64,000 bases of DNA from Actinomycetota bacterium (GTDB taxonomy: Bacteria > Actinomycetota > Acidimicrobiia > Acidimicrobiales > RAAP-2): contig WLNI01000001.1 of assembly GCA_009699875.1 (NCBI GenBank), forward strand, positions 1,364,001-1,428,000, written 5' to 3'. The notes under the pieces were generated by a model that worked only from the letters and a program-made list of their open reading frames with translations, was not told the DNA's origin and made no database searches. The position numbers and the translations under genes are program-made. Positions 17,907 to 25,231 of this stretch are shown here, in pieces. Position 1 is the stretch's first letter. Every line of letters starts with the position of its first letter.

Positions 17907-18227
17907 ATGGGAAACCAACTCATTCAGTACTTGACGGTCTTTATTCTTGCCATCTTCGTCGGGATTGAGGTCATCGCCCGGGTCCCAAGCATCTTGCACA
18001 CCCCGTTGATGTCTGGATCAAACGCGATTCACGGTGTGATCTTGGTGGGAGCAATTTTGGTCCTTGGGACTGCGACGACTACGACTGAAGAAATTCTTGG
18101 ATTCCTGGCCGTAATTTTGGCCACGTTGAACGTTGTCGGTGGCTTTACCGTGACCGACAGAATGCTTGAGATGTTTAAGGCCAAGCCCGAAGAGAAAAAG
18201 AAAGACGCTGAAGAGGTCCCTTCATGA
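17907..18227 (+). CDS. pntAB: NAD(P) transhydrogenase alpha subunit, membrane part
   Basis: This 106-residue protein starts at ATG 17907 behind GAGGAGGT, four bases after pntAA ends. Hydrophobic spans occur at about 6-23 (YLTVFILAIFVGIEVIA), 38-58 (IHGVILVGAILVLGTATT) and 62-82 (ILGFLAVILATLNVVGGFTV), matching the three to four helices of PntAB. The tail is charged (KPEEKKKDAEE). It overlaps pntB by four bases. It anchors the soluble alpha part to the membrane and contributes to the proton channel. The longer frame from 17838 is a reading through the pntAA end and is not used. Confidence 0.93.
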   Translation: MGNQLIQYLTVFILAIFVGIEVIARVPSILHTPLMSGSNAIHGVILVGAILVLGTATTTTEEILGFLAVILATLNVVGGFTVTDRMLEMFKAKPEEKKKDAEEVPS

Positions 18228-19609
18228 GTCGAGGAACCATTCTTGACCTTTGTTACCTTGTTGCGGCCATCACCTTCATTTTGGCGCTGAAAGGCCTTTC
18301 GAACCCCAAAGGTGCTCGCTCTGGAAACTTCATCGCAATGGCCGGAATGGCGCTGGCCATCGGCGCCACGTTCTTTACGCCAGGACTGACCCACATTGCG
18401 TTGATTGTCATCGCCATGGTGATCGGTATCGTCATCGGAATTCCCGCAGCTCGTTTCGTGAAGATGACGGCGATGCCACAGCTGGTAGCGATTTTCAACG
18501 GAGTCGGTGGTGGAGCCGCTGCATTGGTTTCCATCACGACGTTTATTGGCACGAACTCCAAAGAAGAAGCGACGTATCGAGTCCTCGAAGTCCTCGTGGG
18601 TGTCTTTATCGGAACAGTCTCGTTCTCGGGGTCTGCGATCGCCTTTATCAAGCTCCAAGAGTTGATTACCGGTCGACCAATCACGTATCCCGGCCAACAG
18701 ATCGTCAATGCCTTGTTGGCAGTTGCCGCCATTGGTCTGATCATTGCGGTCTTAGTGACCGCATCGACGTCCTTGTTGTGGGTCTTGTTGATTGTCAGCT
18801 TCTTGATCGGCATCGGAGTTGTTCTGCCAATCGGTGGGGCCGACGTGCCAGTGTTGATCTCGTTGTTGAACTCACTCACGGGTCTGGCGGTTGCTGCCTC
18901 TGGGTTCACCTTGAACAACAACCTTTTGATTGTCGCCGGTACGCTCGTCGGGGCGTCTGGACTCTTGCTCACACAGATGATGTGTAAGTCAATTGGTCGA
19001 AGTTTGCCCAACATCCTCTTCTCTGCGTTTGGCTCGAACATCACTGCCACCGGAGGAGCCGATGGAGTGGAGGGCCGATCAGTTCGTACGGGTTCGACCG
19101 ACGACATTGGCGTCTTGTTGGCCTATGCCCGAAAAGTCGCAATCATTCCTGGGTATGGCCTGGCTGTGGCCCAAGCCCAACACACCGTTCGAGAACTTGC
19201 AGACGAACTTGAAAGTCGAGGCGTAGAGGTCTTCTACGCCATTCACCCAGTGGCTGGTCGAATGCCAGGGCACATGAACGTGTTGCTCGCCGAAGCCAAT
19301 GTTCCTTACGATCAGCTCAAAGAGATGGACGATGCCAATCCCGAGATGGCCACCTGTGACGTCGCTCTCGTGGTTGGCGCCAATGACACCGTGAATCCTT
19401 CTGCCAAGACCTCACCGGGAAGCCCCATCTTTGGTATGCCCATTATCAATGCCGAAGACGCAGAACACGTGGTCTTCTTGAAGCGTTCGATGCGACCAGG
19501 CTTTGCTGGTGTGGACAACGAGCTGTTATTTTACGACAAGACCGTTCTGCTGTTCGGTGACGCGAAAGATACCCTCTCGAAACTGGTCTCAGCCGTTAAC
19601 GCGTCGTAA
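18224..19609 (+). CDS. pntB: NAD(P) transhydrogenase beta subunit
   Basis: The 461-residue product has eight or nine hydrophobic segments in its first 270 residues (for example ALIVIAMVIGIVIGIPAARF, VLLIVSFLIGIGVVLPIGGADVPVLISLLNSLTG), which is the proton-conducting domain II. The soluble NADP(H)-binding domain III follows, with IIPGYGLAVAQAQHTVRELADEL, IHPVAGRMPGHMNVLLAEA, DVALVVGANDTVNPSA and PIINAEDAEHVVFLKRSM. Length is normal for PntB (about 460). It completes the pntAA-pntAB-pntB operon. Function is certain from motifs; its link with steroid catabolism is only positional. Confidence 0.97.
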   Translation: MSRGTILDLCYLVAAITFILALKGLSNPKGARSGNFIAMAGMALAIGATFFTPGLTHIALIVIAMVIGIVIGIPAARFVKMTAMPQLVAIFNGVGGGAAALVSITTFIGTNSKEEATYRVLEVLVGVFIGTVSFSGSAIAFIKLQELITGRPITYPGQQIVNALLAVAAIGLIIAVLVTASTSLLWVLLIVSFLIGIGVVLPIGGADVPVLISLLNSLTGLAVAASGFTLNNNLLIVAGTLVGASGLLLTQMMCKSIGRSLPNILFSAFGSNITATGGADGVEGRSVRTGSTDDIGVLLAYARKVAIIPGYGLAVAQAQHTVRELADELESRGVEVFYAIHPVAGRMPGHMNVLLAEANVPYDQLKEMDDANPEMATCDVALVVGANDTVNPSAKTSPGSPIFGMPIINAEDAEHVVFLKRSMRPGFAGVDNELLFYDKTVLLFGDAKDTLSKLVSAVNAS

Positions 19610-19661
19610 GCCTTGAGAAACGAAATCAATCAAAAAGAATAACGAGAAAAGGGAGGCCATC

Positions 19662-20048
19662 ATGGCATCAGGATCAGTTGAGTGTGAGTTAACAGCGAGT
19701 GCAGACACCGCCTGGGACGCCGTTGGCGACTTTGCCGGCGTCGACAAAATCTTTCCTGACCTAGAGTCACTCGAAATTGAGGGTGATGATCGAATCCTCG
19801 GCATGTTCGGCATGAAGATCCGAGAGCGGTTGATTGAGCGAGATGACGCACAGCGCCGCCTTGTCTACTCAATCGTTGATGGAGTTCCTATCGACTCACA
19901 CTCAGGAACAATCACCGTTGAGGCAGTAGGCGAGGGCTCCAAAGTGACCTGGGCCTACGAGGTCACCCCTGATGAGATGGCCGACATTCTCGGTGGTACC
20001 TATGGTGGCGCCCTGGAGCAACTCAAAAAATATCTCGGCGAGGCCTAA
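19662..20048 (+). CDS. SRPBCC (START-like) family protein
   Basis: The 128-residue protein looks like a polyketide-cyclase/START fold: an N-terminal strand and helix (SVECELTASADTAWDAVGDFAGVDKIFPDLESLEIEG in two parts), the central strands, and a final amphipathic helix (GGTYGGALEQLKKYLG). Start ATG 19662 follows GGGAGGCCATC. Such proteins bind hydrophobic ligands or catalyse simple cyclisations or hydrolyses. It stands alone between pntB and the ABC1 kinase on the same strand, with about 50 bases on each side, so it may be a separate unit. Substrate unknown. Confidence 0.8.
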   Translation: MASGSVECELTASADTAWDAVGDFAGVDKIFPDLESLEIEGDDRILGMFGMKIRERLIERDDAQRRLVYSIVDGVPIDSHSGTITVEAVGEGSKVTWAYEVTPDEMADILGGTYGGALEQLKKYLGEA

Positions 20049-20090
20049 GGCCGAGAATGATTCGGGGTGTTCAGCCCCTAACGTAGAGGG

Positions 20091-21587
20091 GTGACTTCCC
20101 CTCAAAGCCAGATGCCGTTCGATGGTGAAGAACTTCGCTATCACGCACGGACGCTTCCCGCCCCGACGAACAGAGAACTTGCCAAACGAGGCGCACAGGT
20201 GACGGCGGTGTTTGCCCGCCACTTTGCGCCAGTTCTCGCCAAACAAGTTCGTCACGCTCGAAACGGGCTCTTGCCTCCTGAAGTGTTAGCCAAACCCATG
20301 CGCCACGCCTTTGAAGGTGTCGGGGGAACGTTCATTAAGTTTGGGCAGATCTTGGCGTCGTCGCCCGGAATCTTCGGTGAAGAGGTCTCCGATGAGTTTC
20401 GCTCATGCCTCGACACTGGACCGAGTGTTCCCTTCGAAGAGATCCGCCGTCGAGTCGAGGAAGATCTGGGTCGCCCCCTCGAAGAGGTCTACGCCTCCTT
20501 TGAGAGAACACCAATTGGGCAAGCCTCGATTGCTGTTGTTCACCGAGCCACACTTCATGATGGTCGAGTCGTGGCGGTCAAGGTTCTTCGTCCCGGGATC
20601 GAGCATCTTGTTGCAACTGACCTCGACCTCATGGAACCGCTCTTTGGTCTCTTGGCTCGGCAAACTGGAGCGCAGATGGCGGGGGCGATCTTCCAGCAGC
20701 TCGATGGATTCCGACTCCAAATCGGCGAAGAGATGGATCTGCGCAATGAGGCGAGAGCATTGGCACACTTTCGAGAACTCAACCAGCGACTTCATCTTGA
20801 CTTAGTCGTCGTCCCTGAGCCGTATCCAGAGTTCTCTGGCCAAAATGTGTTGACCATGGACTTCCTCGACGGGGTCGCCGTCGACGACTTTGAAGTGTTG
20901 GCGGCGTCTGGAATCGACCCCGCTCCCTTAATCGATCAGCTCATCCGTGGGTTCTTCATCATGACCGTGAAATATCGAATTTTTCATGGTGACATCCACG
21001 CCGGCAACCTCCTCCTCCTTAGAGATGGCCGGATTGGTGTCATCGACTGGGGGATTGTTGGCCGATTAGATGAAGAGACGCACTGGTTTCTCTGTCGGAT
21101 GCTCGCAGCTGTCCTAGGAGAGGAAGCCGCCTGGGACGACGTCACTGCGCACATCATCGCAACGTATGGACCTGCGATTGGCGAAGCGATGGGGATGGAT
21201 GACAAACAGTTAACGGCGTTTTTCCGCTCGATGATCGAACCGGTACTTCTCAAGCCATTTGGCGACGTGAGTTTCTCAGACATGATGAATGCCACGCAGG
21301 TGCAAGTGGCCGAAGCGCATGGGGTGGAGTTCAAGGACCACTCGCTTCGTTCCATGATCAAGCGGGTCCGTCTGCAGCGCCGGATCCACAAAATGGCGAC
21401 TGACTCGGGAGGGATGATGAGTGATTTCGATCGTGGATATTTCCTCCTTGGCAAACAGCTCATGTATTTTGAGCGCTACGGCAAGCTCTTCTTGGCTGAC
21501 GTCCCGATCCTTTCGGACCCTGCATTTATCGGCACACTCTTAGAAGAAGCGGGAGAGTTGACGCCACCAAAGCGCGCCGAGAAATAA
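20091..21587 (+). CDS. ABC1/UbiB/AarF-family atypical kinase
   Basis: The 498-residue protein carries the family's KxGQ motif (GGTFIKFGQILASSPGIF), the nucleotide-binding Lys in VVAVKVLRPG, the catalytic-loop FHGDIHAGNLLL and the metal-binding VIDWGIVGRLDEE, where DWG replaces DFG. ABC1 proteins are ancient kinase-like ATPases needed for quinone or lipid homeostasis. Start is the GTG at 20091 behind GAGGGG. It precedes the KstR-like operator and DUF35 operon, and may relate to membrane lipid or quinone handling. Actinobacteria often have several paralogues, so no specific role is claimed. Confidence 0.9.
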   Translation: MTSPQSQMPFDGEELRYHARTLPAPTNRELAKRGAQVTAVFARHFAPVLAKQVRHARNGLLPPEVLAKPMRHAFEGVGGTFIKFGQILASSPGIFGEEVSDEFRSCLDTGPSVPFEEIRRRVEEDLGRPLEEVYASFERTPIGQASIAVVHRATLHDGRVVAVKVLRPGIEHLVATDLDLMEPLFGLLARQTGAQMAGAIFQQLDGFRLQIGEEMDLRNEARALAHFRELNQRLHLDLVVVPEPYPEFSGQNVLTMDFLDGVAVDDFEVLAASGIDPAPLIDQLIRGFFIMTVKYRIFHGDIHAGNLLLLRDGRIGVIDWGIVGRLDEETHWFLCRMLAAVLGEEAAWDDVTAHIIATYGPAIGEAMGMDDKQLTAFFRSMIEPVLLKPFGDVSFSDMMNATQVQVAEAHGVEFKDHSLRSMIKRVRLQRRIHKMATDSGGMMSDFDRGYFLLGKQLMYFERYGKLFLADVPILSDPAFIGTLLEEAGELTPPKRAEK

Positions 21588-21634
21588 GGTCACTGGCCCT
21601 CAGGCTCAGGTAAAAGGCGAGTGGTGGCGCATTA

Positions 21635-21652
21635 ACTAGAATCTGTTCTAGT
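21635..21652. promoter_or_regulatory. KstR-like operator palindrome
   Basis: The 18-base inverted repeat ACTAGAATCTGTTCTAGT has perfect 7-base arms around TCTG. It closely resembles the mycobacterial KstR operator core (TAGAAC-N2-GTTCTA), the cholesterol-responsive repressor site. It sits about 50 bases before the GTG of the DUF35-DUF35-thiolase-thiolase operon, a gene set like Rv3521-Rv3523 of the KstR regulon. No KstR-type repressor gene is in the window. Confidence 0.6.
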
Positions 21653-21700
21653 GTCGGCGTGCGCCAGAGAGGGCGCTCGAGAGAGAACCGGAGGAGAGAC

Positions 21701-22159
21701 GTGGCAGAACCAACTGAGGTCTACACCAGCACTCACGTTCTCGAATATCCCTACTCTCGCTCGGTCGGACCCGTCATCGGCGCCTTTCTCACTGGACTTC
21801 GTGAAGGAAAGATTGTCGGAATCCGAGGGGAAAACGGTCGAGTCATTGTTCCTCCAACCGAATATGACCCAGAGACCGGTGCCGAGACCTCAGGGTTCGT
21901 CGACGTAGGTCCCGGTGGCGTCATTGAAACATGGGCCTGGGTCGAGCACCCACGAGATGATGCGCCACGATCCACTCCGTTTGCCTGGGCCCTCGTTCGC
22001 TTGGACGGTGCAGACACTGCACTCCTTCATGTGGTGGACGCGGCCAGCAAAGACGAGGTGACAACGGGCGCTCGAGTGACTGCTCACTTCCTTGATGAGG
22101 GTGAACGTCAAGGACGCATCCAAGATCTCTGCTGTTTTCAACTTGAGGAGACCTCATGA
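21701..22159 (+). CDS. DUF35-like OB-fold protein without a complete zinc ribbon
   Basis: The 152-residue protein has the DUF35 OB-fold pattern (SGFVDVGPGGVIETWAWVEHP, PFAWALVRLDGADTALLHVVD, GARVTAHFLDEG) but the N-terminal ribbon region reads GKIVGIRGENGRVIVPPTEY and has no C-x2-C. GTG 21701 is chosen because GGAGGAGAGAC precedes it. It overlaps the next DUF35 gene by four bases. As I recall, M. tuberculosis Rv3521 is about twice this length beside ltp4 and ltp3, so this gene and the next may equal one split two-domain protein. Likely it helps Ltp-type thiolases bind acyl-CoA. Confidence 0.8.
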   Translation: MAEPTEVYTSTHVLEYPYSRSVGPVIGAFLTGLREGKIVGIRGENGRVIVPPTEYDPETGAETSGFVDVGPGGVIETWAWVEHPRDDAPRSTPFAWALVRLDGADTALLHVVDAASKDEVTTGARVTAHFLDEGERQGRIQDLCCFQLEETS

Positions 22160-22662
22160 GTGACGCACTTGAAACCCAAGATCCGGTGACCATGCTGTCG
22201 ACACCAATCCGATTGGACTACGACTTCACCGCAGGAGTGGCACAGTCTCGGAGTCTTCGTGGGTACGCCGAAGGTCGTTTCGTCGGCCAGCGGTGCCCCG
22301 TCTGTAAGAAGGTCTACGTACCTTCTCGTGGATCGTGTCCGGTTGACGCGGTCCCCACAAAGGAAGAAGTGGTGCTTCCAAATACTGCAACGGTTACAAC
22401 ATTCTGTGTTGTGAACGTGCCCTTCGCTGGACAGTCCATTGAGATCCCTTACATCACCGCCTCCATTCTTTTGGATGGTGCGGACATCACCTTCATGGGG
22501 CTTATTCAAGGTATTCCTGCCGACGAAGTTCGGATGGGTCTTCGAGTCGAAGCGGTGTGGGTGCCGAAAGAAGAACTTGGACCCACCTTGGCATCGGTGA
22601 AGTACTTTCAGCCAACGGGTGAACCTGATCGTGAGATCTCAACCTTTCGAGAGCACTTATGA
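22156..22662 (+). CDS. DUF35 OB-fold protein with zinc ribbon
   Basis: This 168-residue protein contains the ribbon CPVCKKVYVPSRGSCPVDAV (C-x2-C then CPVD, fourth Cys replaced by Asp) followed by the OB-fold (VTTFCVVNVPFAGQ, IPYITASILLDGADITFMGL, GLRVEAVWV). It overlaps both the upstream DUF35 gene and the downstream thiolase gene by four bases, so all are co-translated. Members form tight complexes with Ltp thiolase-fold aldolases (ChsH2 DUF35 domain with Ltp2). Steroid side-chain C-C cleavage is the likely setting, given the KstR-like operator upstream. Confidence 0.88.
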   Translation: MSDALETQDPVTMLSTPIRLDYDFTAGVAQSRSLRGYAEGRFVGQRCPVCKKVYVPSRGSCPVDAVPTKEEVVLPNTATVTTFCVVNVPFAGQSIEIPYITASILLDGADITFMGLIQGIPADEVRMGLRVEAVWVPKEELGPTLASVKYFQPTGEPDREISTFREHL

Positions 22663-23747
22663 GCACCGCCCCACAGCCAAAACAAGGAACACGACCTGTT
22701 GCCATTGTGTCGTTTGCACAAGCACCCACACAGCGACGCATTGAACAGGCCAACGAAGTTGAACTCTTGATGCCAGTTATTAGCGAGGTCTACGCACAGG
22801 CCAACATGACCAAAGATGACGTCGACTTTGTTTGCTCTGGTTCGACGGACTATCTCATTGGTGGGCCGTTCAGCTTTGTCACGGCCCTCGATGCAGTAGG
22901 CGTTTGGCCACCAAAACGAGAGAGTCACGTCGAGATGGATGCCGCATGGGCTCTCTATGAGTCATGGGTCCAGCTCCAAGAAGGTGACCTCGACGTCGCC
23001 TTGGTCTATGGCTTCGGGAAGTCATCACTTGGCGACCTGCAAAGAATCTTGGCCTTACAACTTGACCCGTACACCATGGCACCGCTCTGGCCCGATCAAG
23101 TCTCCTTGGCTGCGCTCCAAGCCCAAGCGATGATTGACAGAGGCCTTGCCACCGAAGAGGACTTTGCTGGTGTTGCTTCTCGCTCTCGCCGAGATGCAAT
23201 GAACAACCCCAACGCCCAGGTCGCCAACGATCTCGACGTCGCAACACTCCTCAAAGAGGAGTACATCGCCTCACCGCTTCGACGACACTGCGTTCCACCT
23301 CTTTCTGATGGAGCGGCGGCGATGATCTTGGTGGCGGGAGATCGAGCCTTTGACGTGGTTGATCGACCTGCCTGGATTACAGGCATCGATCATCGAATCG
23401 AAGCCCACGCTTTTGGTGTGCGAGACCTCGCAACTTCTCCCTCAACCACCAAAGCCGCGCACATGGCTGGCGTGGGCGAGGGAGACGTCGACGTGGCCGA
23501 GATCCACGCTCCGTTTGCTCACCAAGAGATACTCCTCGCTTCTGCGCTGGGCCTTTCTTCTGCAACGACGCTGAACCCTTCTGGTGGGCCACTGGCAGCG
23601 AATCCCTTGATGGCGGGAGGGCTCATTCGCTTCGGAGAAGCTGCGAATCGGATCATGGATGGCACGGCGTCTCGAGCGGTTGCTCATGCGACGTCGGGGC
23701 CGATCCTTCAGCAAAACCTGGTAGCAGTTCTGGAGGCGGCATCATGA
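22659..23747 (+). CDS. Thiolase-fold lipid-transfer-type protein (Ltp3-like)
   Basis: The 362-residue protein has a thiolase-like fold: RPVAIVSFAQAPTQRR at the start, then DDVDFVCSGSTDYLIGGPFSF, the middle LSDGAAAMILVAGDRAF, VAEIHAPFAHQEILLASALGL and the C-terminal NPSGGPLAANPLMAGGLIRFGEAANRI, where the usual GHPxGxSG-type glycine loop is NPSGGPLAANP. The nucleophilic Cys expected near residue 90 is not evident (MDAAWALYESWVQ), which suggests aldolase rather than thiolase activity, as in Ltp proteins. It lies between DUF35 and a second thiolase gene, overlapping each by four bases. It corresponds in context to ltp3/ltp4 of mycobacteria. Confidence 0.86.
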   Translation: MSTAPQPKQGTRPVAIVSFAQAPTQRRIEQANEVELLMPVISEVYAQANMTKDDVDFVCSGSTDYLIGGPFSFVTALDAVGVWPPKRESHVEMDAAWALYESWVQLQEGDLDVALVYGFGKSSLGDLQRILALQLDPYTMAPLWPDQVSLAALQAQAMIDRGLATEEDFAGVASRSRRDAMNNPNAQVANDLDVATLLKEEYIASPLRRHCVPPLSDGAAAMILVAGDRAFDVVDRPAWITGIDHRIEAHAFGVRDLATSPSTTKAAHMAGVGEGDVDVAEIHAPFAHQEILLASALGLSSATTLNPSGGPLAANPLMAGGLIRFGEAANRIMDGTASRAVAHATSGPILQQNLVAVLEAAS

Positions 23748-24919
23748 ACCAACGTTGTGCAGTGATAGGTATCGGCCAGACTCATCACAAGGCCAAACGA
23801 GAAGACGTTTCGATTGCCGGGATGGTTCGAGAAGCAGCCAGGGCAGCGTTAGATGACGCCGGGATGGATTACGGCGATATCGACGCTGTGGTCATCGGAA
23901 AAGCACCTGACATGTTTGAAGGCATCATGATGCCTGAGCACTATTTGGCCGGGGCTCTCGGCGCGGTTGGCAAGCCCATGCTCCGAGTGCACACGGCGGG
24001 ATCAGTTGGAGGCTCAACAGCGATCGTGGCGGCGCACTTAGTCGCGACGGGGATTCATAAACGAGTCCTGACCGTTGCGTTCGAGAAACAGTCGGATTCC
24101 GATGCGATGTGGGCGCTATCCGTGCCACAACCGTTCGCCGCTCCACTCCTTGCTGGAGCGGGGGGCTATTTTGCTCCGATTATTCGTGCCTACATCAATC
24201 GATCAGGTGCTCCGAATGATGTTGGAATGAAGGTTGCCGTGAAGGACCGACTTCATGCGCTGAAAAATCCTTACGCCCATCTTCAACTTCCAGATATTGA
24301 TCTGAAGATGGTCGAAGAGTCGATCATGCTCTGGGATCCACTTCACTACTTGGAGTCATGTCCTTCGTCTGATGGTGCTGCGGCCATGGTGATTGCTGCT
24401 GAAGATGTTGCCACGGCACAAGAGAAGAGCACAGGGCGATCGGCAGCGTGGATTCACGGGATGGCGATGCGTTCGGAGCCAACCATGTTTGCGGGAAGAA
24501 ACCAAATCAACCCCCAAGCTGGCCGAGACTGCGCCAAAGATGTCTTTGCCCAAGCGGGTGTGACGAATCCTCGGAAAGAGCTGGACTGTGCCGAGGTCTA
24601 CGTTCCATTCTCTTGGTATGAGCCAATGTGGCTAGAGAACTTGGGCTTCTGTGATGAGGGTGACGGATGGAAACTCACTGACTCTGGGGCCACCTCCCTC
24701 GATGGCGGTGACATCCCGTGGAACTGTTCAGGTGGGGTGCTGTCTTCGAACCCCATTGGGGCCTCTGGCATGTTGCGATTCTTAGAAGCTGCCCTCCAAG
24801 TGCGAGGAATGGCGGGAGAGCATCAAGTTGCTGATGCGTCGAAAGCATTAGGCCACGCCTACGGGGGAGGAAGTCAATTCTTTGCCATGTGGGTTGTGGG
24901 ATCTGATCGACCCGCCTAG
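23744..24919 (+). CDS. Thiolase-fold lipid-transfer-type protein (Ltp4-like)
   Basis: The 391-residue protein begins CAVIGIGQTHHKAKREDVSIAGMVREAARAALDDAGMDYGDIDAVVIGKAPD (thiolase-fold N-domain), with VHTAGSVGGSTAIVAAHLV where the catalytic Cys would be in true thiolases; here Thr-Ala-Gly-Ser replaces it. The C-terminal NCSGGVLSSNPIGASGMLRFLEAALQVRG is the standard glycine-rich thiolase loop, and CAEVYVPFSWYEPMWLENLGF precedes it. It overlaps the upstream Ltp3-like gene and ends in a strong terminator. With two DUF35 proteins it probably forms a heteromeric acyl-CoA C-C lyase in steroid side-chain or ring degradation. Confidence 0.87.
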   Translation: MNQRCAVIGIGQTHHKAKREDVSIAGMVREAARAALDDAGMDYGDIDAVVIGKAPDMFEGIMMPEHYLAGALGAVGKPMLRVHTAGSVGGSTAIVAAHLVATGIHKRVLTVAFEKQSDSDAMWALSVPQPFAAPLLAGAGGYFAPIIRAYINRSGAPNDVGMKVAVKDRLHALKNPYAHLQLPDIDLKMVEESIMLWDPLHYLESCPSSDGAAAMVIAAEDVATAQEKSTGRSAAWIHGMAMRSEPTMFAGRNQINPQAGRDCAKDVFAQAGVTNPRKELDCAEVYVPFSWYEPMWLENLGFCDEGDGWKLTDSGATSLDGGDIPWNCSGGVLSSNPIGASGMLRFLEAALQVRGMAGEHQVADASKALGHAYGGGSQFFAMWVVGSDRPA

Positions 24920-24931
24920 GAGAAGGCAAGA

Positions 24932-24957
24932 AAGGGAATCCATTGATGGATTCCCTT
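24932..24957 (+). terminator. Intrinsic terminator after the DUF35-thiolase operon
   Basis: Eleven perfect base pairs (24932-24942 with 24947-24957) around the loop TTGA, followed by CTTAT. It lies 12 bases after the thiolase stop and closes the operon. Confidence 0.85.
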
Positions 24958-24992
24958 CTTATGAGAGCGCACCGGTAGACTGAGCAAAGTCT

Positions 24993-25009
24993 GCGAACTA
25001 CGTGTTCGC
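24993..25009. promoter_or_regulatory. Palindromic operator candidate upstream of the ferredoxin gene
   Basis: GCGAACTACGTGTTCGC is a perfect inverted repeat with 6-base arms (GCGAAC/GTTCGC) and a 5-base centre. It sits 20 bases before the ferredoxin ATG, between it and the preceding terminator, a position suited to a repressor site. The GAAC...GTTC half-sites recall KstR-type sites but the spacing differs. Confidence 0.45.
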
Positions 25010-25028
25010 CAGCGTTAAGGAGGATCAC

Positions 25029-25223
25029 ATGAAGGTTGTTGTTGATTTTGAGGCATGTGCGAGCAATGCCGTGTGCATGGGCATCGCCCCTGAGGTCTTT
25101 GAAGTTAGAGATGACGGCTACCTCTACATCTTGAACGAGAACCCTGGCGAAGACTTGCGAGAGAAGATGCGCGAGTCCGTGAACGGCTGTCCAACAGGGG
25201 CGATTTCGATCGTCGAAGACTGA
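25029..25223 (+). CDS. fdxD: [3Fe-4S]-type single-cluster ferredoxin, FdxD-like
   Basis: The 64-residue ferredoxin has cluster ligands Cys10, Cys16 and Cys54 in the pattern CASNAVC ... CP. Asn13 occupies the position of the fourth ligand, so the cluster should be 3Fe-4S or a 4Fe-4S with an odd ligand. Mycobacterial FdxD (Rv3503c), the partner of CYP142 and similar sterol P450s, has the same C-x2-N-x2-C form followed by GIAPD/E. ATG 25029 has a strong site (AAGGAGGATCAC) and is preferred to an upstream GTG. It stands alone before gltX with a palindrome upstream. Likely electron donor to the P450 at 2984 or others. Confidence 0.88.
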   Translation: MKVVVDFEACASNAVCMGIAPEVFEVRDDGYLYILNENPGEDLREKMRESVNGCPTGAISIVED

Positions 25224-25231
25224 TCGACCCC

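Noticed and set aside
17907-18227. Apparent frameshift or split of pntA
   Set aside because: Actinobacteria normally encode the soluble and membrane parts of the alpha subunit in two genes, each with its own start here.
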